Below, in pieces: positions 23,437 to 35,785 of a stretch of 64,000 nt of DNA; the first letter of the stretch is position 1; the number at the start of each line of letters is the position of its first letter. This DNA comes from Berghia stephanieae (lineage: Eukaryota > Mollusca > Gastropoda > Nudibranchia > Aeolidiidae). The position numbers and the translations under genes were made by a program. Location: the NCBI GenBank assembly GCA_034508935.3, contig CM067452.1:15457658-15521657 (forward strand), written 5' to 3'. Under the pieces are notes generated by a model. The model made no database searches. It was not told the DNA's origin and saw only the letters and a program-made list of their open reading frames with translations.

Positions 23437-23551
23437 AGTTGTAATCCTCGTTGATTTCCTACCACAGGGAGCCACTGTCAACTCTGAACGGTATAAATAG
23501 ACATTGAAGCAACAGAAAGCAAGAATTCCTCGTTAGACCGGGCTTTGGGGA

Positions 23552-23845
23552 TTGGAACGAGTATTTTTTCCACACACAAGTGCTATTAAAAGGGAGGTTA
23601 TTGGAACGAGTATTGTTTCCACACACAAGTGCTAGGAAAAGGGAGGATATTGGAACGAGTATTGTTTCCACACACAAGTGCTAAGAAAAGGGAGGTTATT
23701 GGAACGAGTATTGTTTCCACACACAAGTGCTAGGAAGAGGGAGGTTATTGGAACGAGTACTGTTTCCACACACAAGTGATAGGAAAAGGGAGGTTATTGG
23801 AACGAGTGCTGTTTCCACACACAAGTGATAGGAAAAGGGAGGTTA
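23552..23845 (+). repeat. 49-bp minisatellite, array 1
   Basis: Six units of exactly 49 bp beginning TTGGAACGAGTATTG, each with tttccacacacaagtg and gggaggtta. Starts are at 23552, 23601, 23650, 23699, 23748 and 23797. Confidence 0.9.
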
Positions 23846-24216
23846 TTGCATCATTCATTTTGATAGACAATGCTATCACACCCTCCTTACTAATTCACCA
23901 GACGACATTTTTATGACATTTCATCTTTTTAGTCTATAAAACTCCAGCATTTTGTAGAGGTAGTGTTTTAGGTGGGTTGAACCAGAATCAAAGAGACAAA
24001 ATTATTGGAATGGTGACAGCCATCTTCCCCAAAGATAAGAAAAATACGTCAAAGCTGAGATATCAGCTGGGGAAAATTAAGCGAACACCTATGAGACATT
24101 AGAGTTGTAATCCTCGTTGATTTCCTACCACAGGGAGCCACTGTCAACTCTGAACGGTATAAATAGACATTGAAGCAACAGAAAGCAAGAATTCCTCGTT
24201 AGACCGGGCTTTGGGA

Positions 24217-24510
24217 TTGGAACGAGTATTTTTTCCACACACAAGTGCTATTAAAAGGGAGGTTATTGGAACGAGTATTGTTTCCACACACAAGTGCTAG
24301 GAAAAGGGAGGATATTGGAACGAGTATTGTTTCCACACACAAGTGCTAAGAAAAGGGAGGTTATTGGAACGAGTATTGTTTCCACACACAAGTGCTAGGA
24401 AGAGGGAGGTTATTGGAACGAGTACTGTTTCCACACACAAGTGATAGGAAAAGGGAGGTTATTGGAACGAGTGCTGTTTCCACACACAAGTGATAGGAAA
24501 AGGGAGGTTA
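24217..24510 (+). repeat. 49-bp minisatellite, array 2
   Basis: Six more units in the second copy of the 666-bp duplication. The order of unit variants is the same as in array 1, so the arrays arose by block duplication and not by separate expansion. Confidence 0.9.
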
Positions 24511-24599
24511 TTGCATCATTCATTTTGATAGACAATGCTATCACACCCTCCTTACTAATTCACCAGACGACATTTTTATGACATTTCATCTTTTAAGTG

Positions 24600-25585
24600 G
24601 ACTGAAGGAGGCAATGAGGGGACATCGCTTTTTGTTTAATTATTTCACCAAACCGCCGCATCCAACAAAAAAAAATAAAGTTTTCTTTTCCTTTTCTAAA
24701 ATGTGTAATATTATCAAACGTGTAGAGGTAATTAAATGTTAAATGTAGCTGTCCTTGAATTTGAGTGAACTCCGGATGACCTTTAAGTGGTCGAATCAAG
24801 GAGGGCTTTAGAAAGGAGGCTCGCCTTGGATTTTCAGCCCCCGCTAGTGGGGGCCATTGGTTGGATAACGATTTCAAGCAAAACTACCGCTTTTCTGCCT
24901 TGGTACAATTTCCTTGAATGCGCAATAATTGATTCTGTTCTTATAATTTCGGTACTTTATAATAAATTGGTTAATTGGCAACCATAAGTTTTAAATAATA
25001 TTTCTTATGTCTTGAATGCTATGAAAATATACAAAAAGTAGTGAACTATCAAAAATTTCACAGGAAAGTATGAACTATTTTTCTATGACGCCCTCTTACA
25101 AACTGAGTGATTGGGTTTGTTATCTTTTTTGAAATCGAAAGTACGAATCTGATTTCAATACCTGTTAATAACTATGGCTAATTTATCGACCCAGATTCTT
25201 TGAAAAGTGGTAGTACCAATAATAATTGCGTAAGAATTATTTGAGACATGTTTAGAATTATCAACTGTAATTCCTGCAGACGATAGTTGGGCCCATTGTC
25301 GTGCTTGTTCTGTCGAGTCGCACAGATAATCAGAATCAGACACCGCCTGATTCGGAATCCAAATCGGACTGTTCCTTATTTTATTATGAATTATGGCCTG
25401 CGGCTTTATATTTATATATTTTTTCAATATGGTTAACTGACAAATATTGACTTTATTGTTTTAGTCTAGTGTATAAGTCTAGAGGGCCCCTTTGTTCGTC
25501 ACGTCAACTTCACAACTTTACCTTGAACAGTCCTTTCTATTTCTACTACTAGTTACTATCTAGAAGTTGCTAGTTAGTGGGTCTG
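24600..25585. other. No gene supported
   Basis: 24722-24800 (gtaattaaatgttaaatgta, then gatgacctttaagtgg) matches the satellite at 28255-29300. A 90-codon minus frame at 25155-25427 has no recognisable domain and no splice context, so I do not call it. Confidence 0.3.
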
Positions 25586-25589
25586 ATAT

Positions 25590-26010
25590 TACCATATCAT
25601 ATTCATATATGATGGAACTTGGACTCTGACTCTGAATATATAGTTATGCCCATTACATGGATCTGTGTTGCTGATATGACTGTCAATCGTATGGGACTAG
25701 TAACTAAGACTCTTAATATATAGTTTTGCCTCATTGATCTGAGATGTTACTGTTGTTACAGTTACAGTTACACTCACTCACTTTATTACTATTATCTCTG
25801 AGACTATGGAAAGGAATTATGGATCTGATCTACTCCATTGACTAAAAGGAATGAACTAGTAGTCTGAATATATATAGTTTTGTCTCATTGATCTAAGATG
25901 AGACTCTATTAAACAACTCTATGACTATGGAAGGGAACTATGGATCTGATTCTGATGCTACTCATTGACTGTACTTCAGGAATGAACTATAGTAGTCAGA
26001 TGTTTTATGA
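25590..26010. repeat. Degenerate satellite with 'ctgaatatatag' motif
   Basis: Diverged repeats of roughly 110-150 bp share gactctgaatatatagttatg, 'tgcctcattgatctgag' and 'aactatggatctga'. Related units reappear at 27320-27460. No gene. Confidence 0.5.
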
Positions 26011-27530
26011 ATGGCGCATGTTTTCCTAGTTTTTCTAAGATGTCCCTCTATCAAAAGTTGCAAAACTTTGTGTCAACCTCCGAATCAATTTCTCTTAACT
26101 GAATAAAGATTTTGGCCCGTAATGAATTGTGATGCCATATCACAAAAGAAGATTTCTTCTTCACGACCTATAAAAAGCCACTTTAAAACCGCTGTCATAC
26201 AATTAGAGATTTTACACTGCTAAATATTTAAACAGTTTCGCACCGCAAAGTAAGAGATGACTTCATCGTTTTTCAAAATAATCTTGTGACACAGTAGTTC
26301 CGGCTAGTGGTTATGAGTTCACATCATACTATTACAAAAATTACTATTTTCCGAATAAAAGCAAAACACATTAACATAAAATAAAAACTTATGTAGTTTG
26401 CATCCAATTTTGACTTTATAATTTATTGCTTTTTATTTACATCACGTCGCATTTACCGAAGACTGATATGAATCTCTAGTTTTAACTTATTTGAACTAGT
26501 GATTAAATACTCAAAATTGTCAAATTAACATTGAATGTTTATATTTAACTTTGAAAAATTGTATCTATGCATGACCGATTCACACAGCATTTAAAGTTTT
26601 CTTTTAAACCTATAAGCTCTTAAACAATACGATATGATACGGAATCTCTATCGGTTCCTTTCTCGTAAAGCTGCGAAAAGAAGTCTACTTGTATCTATCG
26701 ATAAGCCATAAAAGAGGACATCTATGGAATTGGAATTTCACAATCAACTCTGAGTTTTGCATGTTATTGTTGTTACGTTGTTGTTGAACACATGCACATT
26801 TTGTGGAAACACTGTATCGTAAATTGATGAATTTCTACTTTTGACTGGTCTACATTTAATTTATGTAATCCTCTTTGGCATAAATACCAAGCTATTTCTC
26901 AAAACTTTGAACTCAAAATAATGTTGGAAGTGCGTAATGTTCACTTTTATTTGTATTCATCAAACACGTATATTGATTGTTATAAAATGTAAACTTGTCT
27001 GTCGTTCTTTCATATTCAGATTCTGTACGAACATCATATAAGTTTCGATTAACTGAACATTCCATTTTAACAAATTCTTTCAAAATGGATAAGCAGAAAA
27101 TCATCATTTCGACACTATAAATCATTTTTGAGTTCAGATCCTCACCCGTTATCGATTTTAATATAGCTGTAATAAGCGAAATACTTTCCTATTATTTTTT
27201 TTAAGTCGTGATAAAACATTTTTATTAAGACAAAATGATCCAGAGTTTCATACAAATTTTTGCAGCTGTACATCGTGAACAGCTAGCTGAGAAAAAGAAG
27301 AAAAAGACGCGCCCCTTATTAAAAATCTGACTATTGTACTCTGAATATATATTGATCTGATATGTTACTTTATTAATCAACTCTATGAATATGGAATGGA
27401 ATGGAACTATGAATTTGATGCTACTCCATTGACTATATTGAATGAACCAGTACTCTGAATGTTTTTCCTCACATGAACTTTTGCCTCTTGTGGGTCTGAT
27501 GTTCATGGACGTGATTTGTTAGCAAATTCA
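26011..27530. other. AT-rich stretch, no gene seen
   Basis: Apart from satellite-like units at 27320-27460 I see no exon, tRNA or recognisable element. Short frames have no domain features. Confidence 0.35.
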
Positions 27531-27532
27531 AG

Positions 27533-27800
27533 ATGGGGAAAATTGTGGTGTTGCGAATTACAATGGTAACTACAATAAAGCCAACAAATGTTGTGTGTTC
27601 AGATTGCCTATAAAGAGGAACCAGACCGATAAACATGGTTAAACAAATCCCTCCTCGTGATGATATTGAGCCACATCCGACAAAATTTGTTATTTGTGAA
27701 AGACATTGGTCTGCAGGTGTTCCAATGAAAATTCTACCTGGCAGACCGATCGTCCCTTATAGGGATGAAATAGTGTTCAAAAAATTAATAAATTCGAGAG
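27533..27800 (+). pseudogene. THAP-type zinc-finger fragment
   Basis: Near 27540-27610 a frame reads NCGVANYNGNYNKANKCCVF then RLPIKRNQ. After a frame change near 27640 it continues PHPTKFVICERHW, then GRPIVPYRDEIVF. The pattern of an N-terminal Cys pair, an FRLP-like block and ICERHW followed by a proline-rich end fits THAP-like DNA-binding domains, found in host factors and in P-element-type transposases. At least one shift and a stop break it, and no following exon is recognised. Confidence 0.45.
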
Positions 27801-28254
27801 ATCCTAATTACAACTACTATGTAGTGCATTCCTTAGTAGATATTTCGGTATTCATATTTTTCTTGGGATCATCCTTCGCAGATTACCTCCCTTTGTTGAT
27901 ATTGTACATCTCCTTTCCCTTCATCTAATTGTTCATCCTCTTCCTCATAATCACATTACATGTACATTCATTAATCAAGCTTCTAAAGAAATCATCCTGA
28001 ATCAATCACTATAAGGTCAGTTTTTAGAATATCTAACTACTCATCCTTTCCGTTTCTTGGCTACTCCTATTCACTGCTGATAATAATAATCATTAAATAT
28101 TTTTTTGGACCCAGAATTCACAATCACTCTCTAAAAAGGTAGATCTTGCCATATAATGCCCCTGCTGTTATTTTGGTGTAAATTTTCTATATTTTTTGTT
28201 GGCCCCCACTAGCGTTGCCTGAAGATTCCATATGATTGCCCTTTCAGTTGTCCT

Positions 28255-29300
28255 TGTGTCGAATATAAATTCCAATCGGCCAACTTTTTTTTTCAATAAT
28301 ATCGATCTTACTTACTTTGAAGAAAAACAAATTTACACACGAGTGTGAAACAAATTGAGTTTTTGCACAGTTCAATATCTCTATCATAATGGGCGATAAC
28401 TCAATCAAATATTGTGTAGTTTGCTTTTAACTGTATTTGTTTTGTTACTGACATCCAAAACAGTAAACTTTATTTTTTGGGTAGTAGTATATAAAGTGTG
28501 ATTTGCAAGTTATTTTATAAAGAGGAATATTTCTATTCATCTAAAAATCAAAGCAAGGGCAATAACTCGTACAACTCGAAGGGAATATTTTTTTAAAGTG
28601 TACCTGTAGTGTGTTTAACATACAATAAAGTTGTTTTTAAAGATGTTATAAAATTTCAATAATTTACAAGTAATTAAATGTTTAATATAGCTGACCTCGA
28701 ACTTGATTGACCTCTGGATGACCATCAAGAAGTCAAATTGAAATTCCAATCGGCCAAAGTTGTTCCTAATATATTAATATTACCAAATTTGAAGCAAAAT
28801 AAACTTCCACACGGAAAGTGAAACAACTCCAGTCTGTTAACGATGCAGTGACTCTACTATAATGGGTGATAACTCATTCAAATATTCTTGTAACTGTATA
28901 CGCTCGTTACTGACATCCAAAAGAGTAAACTTTTTTATAATTTGAGTAGTATAAAATAAAGTGCGGTTCGCACGCTATTTTAAAAAGAGGAATGTTTTAA
29001 TTCATCTAAAAATAAAATCAAGTGAAATAACTCTTACAAATCGAAGGGGAAATTAACAAAAGTGTACATGTCATTTGTTAATCATATAATAAAGGTTTTA
29101 TGTTCTTAAAAATGTTATAAAATAGTAATATATTGTGAAATGTAGTTGACTTCATTTGAACTTTTGTGACATCTGGTTGCCCTTCAAATGGTCGAATTGT
29201 ACTTTCAATCGACCAAATGTTTTTCAAAGATATCAATATTACCAACTGTAAAGAAAAATAAGAAAAAATGTGAAACAACTCGTAATTTTTTTTTCACAGG
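28255..29300. repeat. Tandem satellite, about 460-476-bp unit
   Basis: The block 'ttccaatcggcc' recurs at 28272, 28748 and (as tttcaatcgacc) about 29206. The segments between align throughout (gaagggaat..., gataactca.tcaaatatt, ctgacatccaaaa). About 2.2 diverged units. Confidence 0.7.
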
Positions 29301-29504
29301 CGGTGATCAACTATTAAAATCGGCTGGCGAATTGTTGTGAGTTTTTTTTTTTTCTGTATAGACACAAAGCATCATTAGCAAATGTTACAAGTTATGGTTG
29401 ACCTGGCTTTTACTTTTACTCAATATTAATTCCTATACCCCATCTGTTGTTGCCATAAAATGACACAATTATCGTACTCCAGAAAAAATGAAACGTTTTT
29501 TGGG

Positions 29505-29548
29505 TTTTTTTTTTTTTTTTGGGTGGGGGGGGGGGGGGAGGGGGGGGT
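29505..29548 (+). repeat. T run joined to G run
   Basis: ttttttttttttttt is followed by about 28 G-rich bases. It is one of several such junctions in the window and could form a G-quadruplex. Confidence 0.85.
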
Positions 29549-29625
29549 TACATTTTGGCCACAAAACTCGTCTTTCAAATATCGATCGATTAAAAACACC
29601 CTCATCTTGACAAACATTCTCAATT

Positions 29626-29995
29626 ATGGACTTTATTGATTAGAGGAACCCTCATATTATTAGTAAACAGTCTCAGATATGTGACTATGATTAGAGAACC
29701 TCATATTATTATTAACGTCTCAATATTGACTTATGATTAGAGAACCCTCATATTATTAGTAAACAGTCTCAGATATGTGACTTTATTGATTAGAGGAACC
29801 CTCATATTATTAGTAAACAGTCTCAGATATGTGACTTTATTGATTAGAGGAACCCTCATATTAGCAAACAGTCTCAATATGGGACTTTATTGATTAGAGG
29901 AACCCTCATGTTAGCAAACAGTCTCAAATATGGGACTTTATTGATTAGAGGAACCCTCATATTAGCAAACACTCTCAAATATGGGACTTTAAATG
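29626..29995 (+). repeat. Tandem repeat, about 48-54-bp unit
   Basis: About seven units of 'gactttattgattagaggaa', then 'ccctcatatta' and 'aaacagtctcaatatggg'. Units lose or gain an ATT and 'gat' block. Confidence 0.8.
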
Positions 29996-30059
29996 GTCAT
30001 TTTAACCGTTCGTTATGTAAAGGACGGTTTCTTTTTGTGGTTAAATCTTTGAAAAACGT

Positions 30060-30245
30060 GTTTGTTTTTGTTTTGTTTTTTACTTTTGTTGTTTTTTGTT
30101 TGTGTGTATTTTTTGTTGATTTTTATTGTTTTTTTTTTTTTTTTTTTTGTTTTTTTTTTTTTTTTTTGCTTTGCTTTGTTTTGTGTTTCGTTTGTTTATT
30201 TGTTTGTTTGGGTTTTTTTTTTTTTTTTTGGGGGGGGGGGGGGTT
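30060..30245 (+). repeat. T/G low-complexity tract ending in a G run
   Basis: TTTTG and TTTG sequence leads into a T run and then a 14-base G run. The Phe/Val/Cys frames here are artefacts. Confidence 0.85.
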
Positions 30246-30424
30246 GTTCCTTTTTTTTAAATTTGTTTTTTTTTTATCAAGTGCAATTATGGCATATTAA
30301 AATCCAATGTTTACGACATATATTAAGCGAAAGCCTCTGTTGAATGCGTCATTCAGTCATGTAATCAATGCTGAGGAATAATCACATGGACTCACAAATG
30401 CTCAGCTCGCCTGTTATCCGTCAT

Positions 30425-30625
30425 GTCGTGGTATATAGATCGTATGAAATTAACGTCACTCAGGTCTTTGTTATTCTCTTTTGCCATCCGGATTTATGAA
30501 TAATTTTCATTAAACTGTATCAACCAGACTATAAACGGTCATGGTTACACAGAGTTTTATGTGTTGGTCCTTTATACTTCAGAATGGCAATGTTGTGAGT
30601 TTCTTAGCCAAGCGCATACTATTAT
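30425..30625 (+). mobile_element. MITE family A
   Basis: It starts tatagatcgtatg and ends caagcgcatactatt, with the standard interior. It is inserted in the transporter copy 3 flank. Confidence 0.65.
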
Positions 30626-31328
30626 TGTTTTCTACGTGTTGTGTAATTTGTAAGTTTTGTTCATTTGTAGATAACATCAAGCTCTGTAAGATAAGATATC
30701 TAGACGAAATGTCTTATTTATAGTGTTTTACTGTGTTGGAATCAACTAAGGGACCCATTAGGTAATAAACGCGCTCCTCTAACAGCCTTTTGACATTATA
30801 ATGTATTATTTTCAAGAACGGTATTCGTAACGCTTGGACTTAGAACTGCAAAATTGTAAAATGTCTTATACTATTTTCGACTCACGACGCTTAAAGCCGT
30901 ATGAACATTTCTAGGTCTTTGAGAGATGAATAGTTCAGTAGACCCCTAGAGAGGATTTACTGAATTCATCTTATCTTAATTCTGACGTATTCCAATCTGA
31001 TTTATTTGTGAATAGTGGAAGCCATAAACACGTCTTTTATTAGGATATCCTGTTGGCTGAAATAATAAAGACCTGCTTCAACATGCAAACCCCATTCTGT
31101 CGCTTGAATACATATTTTGTCTTCTTGTAAATAACATAGCTTTTCTGTAAAGTTAACCAACACAGAAACATTCCTGTAACGCTAACCACCAATTGTCTAT
31201 TGGGGCGAGTACCATAGAGTGAGCTGTTAACCTCTTTGATTGCATAAAAAAAATAATAAAATGAAGAAATAGGAATGCGAAGGCAAACGTTTTATACGAG
31301 TTAAAGAAACTATTGTTTGAAACACAAT

Positions 31329-31925
31329 GGCCAACAGATTAGGTAAAATTCGCACTGTTATTGGTACGTTCTTGATCGCTTTATCTTTCGGGTTAAATCA
31401 AAGCTGGAGCAATTTGTCAACGTATGTAATTTCCTACTAATTTAGAGTTACCGGCTCATCGTCTGTCGGAGTTAAGTCCAGTTGGATCATTGCTATACTT
31501 ATAATCTGCAAATTAATAACGCTGACATTCTGTGGACGAATCTCTTCTCTGATTGGAAAACGCGCCACAACGCTGTGCGGGATTTTGATTTTATGCATAG
31601 GACATGTTTTCTCATATCTCACAGTCGGGGTCTCATTCTCAGCCTTGGCGACAACAATTTCCTTCCATATAGGATCGTCAAACGGTATCCTAGAGGGAGT
31701 GGCCTTGAAATACGCCATCGAGTGGTCAGATGGAGACTCCGGTAAAATGACTTCGGCTCTCATGGCAGCTTATTCCGTTGGGGCTATATTCATGTATCAG
31801 TTTGTCACTAGATATTTAAACCTAAACAACTTGCCACCGGATATATCAATTGGAGATGTGTCGTTTTTTAGTCAAGATGAGATTTTGGACAGTGTGCCAA
31901 AAATGTTCTTGTGGTTGGCAGGAAT
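31329..31925 (+). pseudogene. MFS transporter copy 3, truncated
   Basis: It starts MANRLGKIRTVIGTF and keeps the first six helices, to FLWLAGM, where homology ends. A stop (TAA, 31438-31440) breaks the frame near codon 37. The first 110 bp differ from copies 1 and 2 at about one base in five, but the next 485 bp are almost identical to them. That mosaic suggests gene conversion. No function expected. Confidence 0.8.
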
Positions 31926-32299
31926 GTGAGATATACATCACCTGCTTATTTCAAGGACAAAATCGTTTCATATTCTCGGCGACGGGCAAAGTGTTTTTTG
32001 TTTGTTTTTTTTTTTAATAGTGATTGGGGGAGGGGGGTAATAGGTGGTCGGGGTATTATTTGTTTAAACAGTCAATCATTATTTCGTACATTATCTCTAC
32101 TAGTAAAGCATCTGAACCATAACCGAAAGATAATGGGGTTTAATCCCAGCTGCAACGTGCTTTAGAAATCGATAATTCAGCAGCCGTGATATTTATGAAT
32201 GTCCAAAATGATTACGATCTTTTATTATATGCTAGACCTAGAGTTCATTGACACTACAACCCCATAAAATGTGAAACGAAATATTGAGGTTGTAATTGG

Positions 32300-32470
32300 A
32301 TTCAGTAGTCTGATGTCACGCCGCCCGGCAACGGCGGCCATCTTGGTTCTAAACAAAGAAAATCATTGCTTTTTATTCTTCAAGCTGGCTAGAAATTTTT
32401 ATATGTCTTGTGATCAGAATGTGTAAAATTCAAAACATGATCAAATTTATGTTTTTTTTTCCCTCTGGAT
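32300..32470 (+). mobile_element. MITE family C, partial
   Basis: Left half only: attcagtagtctgatgtcac through 'gatcaaatttatg' and 'ccctctggatacgctta'. Confidence 0.6.
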
Positions 32471-32689
32471 ACGCTTATGGATGGACAATAATGACAATAA
32501 AGATGATATTATTAGTTGAAAAGAGTCGCCGGTGTGTATCTATTGGTACAAGTGACTTTTGTCCTACTTTAGTGTCTGTCCGGTGGTGAAAGGTTGTAAC
32601 ATGAAGACAGCGGATGCGTGTGATCTTTCATTCTTTCCCATCATTTTTTTTTTTGTTTTTAACGTCATAGAAACGCTGAGTTCGGGCAC

Positions 32690-32998
32690 TGGAGACAATG
32701 GATTTCAACAGTCGTGACGTCACTTCCCTCGTAATGACGCATCGTAACTTAGTAACTGGTTCTAAAGTATCCGAACAATGGCGAACGCCCTTATGAAATA
32801 TTTCTCCGACGAGCATAAAAGTGTATCCAGAGGAGAAAAACATTATAAATCTGATCATGTTTTGACTGTTATACATTCTGATCACATGACATGTGAAAAC
32901 GTTTAAGCCAGCATGAAGAATAAAAAATACCGATTTTCTTTTTTAGAACCAAGCTGCTCGTTGCTGGGCGGACGTGACATCAGACTATTGAATCCTAT
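32690..32998 (-). mobile_element. MITE family C
   Basis: Reverse copy with both ends: ttcaacagtcgtgacgtcac at the left and gtgacatcagactattgaat at the right. Confidence 0.65.
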
Positions 32999-33179
32999 TC
33001 GACAATGTTAGTTAGACCTAAAGCACGACTTCACGGAGACAACCGAGGCATCCAAATCCGATGACAGAGATATCAAAGGCTCAAAAGTCAAGTAAGTCAA
33101 TAAGTATTAACATTCTTCATAGGAAAAGACTTACCACGGCTATTTAAAGCACCAAAATAACCTGTAGGAATACCCAATA

Positions 33180-33180
33180 A

Positions 33181-33252
<72 letters not shown>
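33180..33252. repeat. (CT)n microsatellite
   Basis: CT run of about 70 bp with a few TT interruptions. Confidence 0.9.
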
Positions 33253-33452
33253 CGCTCTCTCCTGTGGATCAAAATCCATGAAAGATCTATAATCATGATA
33301 AATTTGGTCATTCGACGGAGTGGATAGTTAAGTCAGTTTATATCTGACTACATTACTTTGGAATTTCCGCTCACACCACAGAGCATCCTCTCTTCACGTG
33401 ATTTCATGAGGCAGCTGGAGAACGACTATATCTTGATATCATCATCCGAAGT

Positions 33453-33488
33453 AATCATCATCATCATCATCATCATAATTATCATCAC

Positions 33489-33545
<57 letters not shown>

Positions 33546-33630
33546 TATCATCACCATTACCACCACCACCATCATCATCATTACCACCACCACCATCATC
33601 ATCATTATCATCACCAACATCATCATCATC

Positions 33631-33710
<80 letters not shown>
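33453..33710. repeat. Compound (ATC)n/(AAT)n array
   Basis: ATC units with ACC interruptions to about 33630, then AAT. At its right end 'aatttacatttattaagcac' looks like a LINE/SINE 3' tail (complement). Confidence 0.9.
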
Positions 33711-33711
<1 letters not shown>

Positions 33712-34621
33712 CCAAACAACAATAATTTACATTTATTAAGCACAACTTATACCGCAATATAAAAGGCTCTACACGCGATACAATGACATCAAAGTGACAA
33801 AGTTAATGTGTACTTGTACAATGGCATATATAGGTATAAATGTTATTTCATCCATAGACAACATGAATATAGACACGAATACTACACAAAAACACACACA
33901 CATATATATATACAAGCACAATTAGGGGCGACGAGGGAGCGCATACATACATTATTTTAGTAGGATCTTACTGAAGCATGACCGCAAAAGATGAGTTTTA
34001 ATTTTCTATAGGCAATTTATTCCAAATTCTAGTGTCAGATCAAACAAAGCTTTTCTCCCCGGCTTTAAGTCTAGTTAAAGGGGTCTTTAGCGTTTTTTAA
34101 TCGGAAAAGGAACGCTGACATCTTTGCGATTCATATTCTCATTGAGCTCCGTCACATAAAAAAGGGCGCTATTATCTATTAAGTATTAAGGCAGATAACT
34201 TTTGGCAGTCATCTTCCGTTATAAAATATCACACCGAACTTATTTTTCTCATGAATACAAATAATTTTCTACGCTAACCAATATCTACACTCGTTCATTC
34301 ATTGAAAGATCCGAATCAAATAGGAATCTATTGACATAAGGCACTTCATTGCCATTTACTCCAAAAAGGTTTGATCAATGCTACTAATAATAATTTTGCT
34401 CCTATTCTCACCAATCTATGGGTTGCAGCAGAAGCTAGGGAAGACCACATCATTCCTGCATCTTGTTGGCCTTAATTAAGCCTTTAAACACCATGAGGCG
34501 AGAGAAGAAAAAGAAGATCCCCTAAGCAGTTGAGAGAAGAGAGTCCGAACGATAGGTAACCACGTTTGAAAGTCATCTTTTCATATTTTAGTGTGATTGG
34601 ATGGCTCAGTGGCTAGTGGGG

Positions 34622-34623
<2 letters not shown>

Positions 34624-34672
<49 letters not shown>
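34624..34672. repeat. (CT)n microsatellite
   Basis: Pure CT run. It follows 'ggatggctcagtggctagtgg', a tRNA-like SINE head at about 34598. Confidence 0.9.
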
Positions 34673-34674
<2 letters not shown>

Positions 34675-35047
34675 CAGGTGGAGGTTGCCGTGTCAGATGG
34701 ATCCTAAGTTGACTCCATGACTCTTGTTGACTTTGACACCGCGTTTTCTCTATTTTCATCTGGCATTTCTTCTCCATTTAAACTGCGACTCTCTCTTGAA
34801 GGAGGAGAAAAGAAGCCATAGGCCATTAAAACGATCAATTGGTTAGAATCAGCGTGGGTGCGCAACTGGATGCGCGGGTTGACGGAGGCAGGAAGCAATA
34901 ACAAACCCACATGGTTGCCATTACCTCCACCATCATTCTCGCTCACGGTTTGTGGAAAGCATTTCATTACAGGCACGTAATAGTGAATATAGTTTTTGTT
35001 TTGAACATTTCTATTATTATTCTTTGTAAATTGACCTATATTAAAAG

Positions 35048-35411
35048 AAACATACAAACAAAAAAGGCATGACCAGTCACTAACAATGCCGTGTAGTGTG
35101 TAGACAGTAACACAGTACGGTGAACATGACGGACACTGATTTGAGGTCGGAATGTCGGAACCCATGAGTCGTTCGCAACTCTGCCTCACGTATTCATTTA
35201 ATCAGTCAATTTAATTTTTATTAAGCTTGCGTAAAACATACAAACAAAAAAGACATGACCAGTCACTAACAATGCAGTGTAGTGTGTAGACAGTAACACG
35301 GTACGGTGAACATGAATGACACTGGGATCGGAATGTCGGAACCCAGTAGTCGTTCGCAACTCAGCCTCGCGTACTCATTTAATCAGTCAATTTAATTTTC
35401 ATTTAGCTTGC
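35048..35411 (+). repeat. 186-bp tandem duplication
   Basis: 35051 onward and 35237 onward share 'catacaaacaaaaaa', 'cagtcactaacaatgc', 'gtgtagacagtaacac' and 'gtcgttcgcaactc'. They differ at about 10% of bases. The minus frame of 161 codons over it is not supported as a gene. Confidence 0.75.
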
Positions 35412-35698
35412 CTATTCTTCAGGTTTATGTTATATTCACCTTTTCTATTTAAAAAGGGTAATCCAAACAGACCATAAAAACGATTTTATAATAAGCCGAC
35501 TTCAACTTCCATCACTTACGACACGAACTTATTTTGGGTGTTTTTTTGTTTTTTTTAACAAAACCGTTTGACTCAAATTAAAGCTTCGGCATTGGATAAG
35601 GAGCGAGGTCCCTGTTGCCATCTTGCTTAGTTTATACAGAGACTGGGTTGCCACCTTGGCTGTTCTTGATAAATAGTAAAATAGTACAACCTTGTGCA

Positions 35699-35702
<4 letters not shown>

Positions 35703-35748
<46 letters not shown>

Positions 35749-35785
35749 GAACAAAAAACGAATCTCTCTCTCTCTCTGTCTCTCT

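Larger units (their letters stand above)
18055..23445 (-). repeat. Segmental duplication, arm 2 (holds transporter copy 2)
   Basis: Inverted counterpart of 1766-6870. Sequence found only in this arm includes an element B copy (21242-21778) and a family-1 SINE (about 21965-22275). It lacks the TTAA MITE and the element B insertion seen in arm 1. Confidence 0.85.
23266..24596 (+). repeat. 666-bp tandem duplication with minisatellite
   Basis: 23266-23931 is repeated at 23932-24596 with hardly any change (one G fewer in the ctttgggg run). Each copy holds part of the HTH fragment, a tail and six 49-bp units. This indicates a recent tandem event. Confidence 0.9.
30290..31930 (+). repeat. Third, diverged copy of the transporter locus
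   Basis: The upstream flank (gtcatgtaatcaatgctgag, then gtgttggaatcaactaaggg and 'gcgagtaccatagagtgagc') aligns with arms 1 and 2 but is much more diverged. A MITE A copy (30425-30625) sits inside. Homology stops abruptly at about 31926. Confidence 0.7.

Noticed and set aside
23459-24596. CRISPR-like array of regular repeats
   Set aside because: The 49-bp units are head-to-tail with no variable spacers, in a eukaryotic genome. It is a minisatellite.
25155-25427. 90-codon minus-strand frame
   Set aside because: Composition is plausible for protein but there is no homology I recognise, no splice context and no repeat copy to compare. Not enough to call a gene.
34704-35189. 161-codon minus-strand frame
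   Set aside because: It crosses one unit of the 186-bp tandem repeat and is not kept in the second unit; no domain is recognisable.
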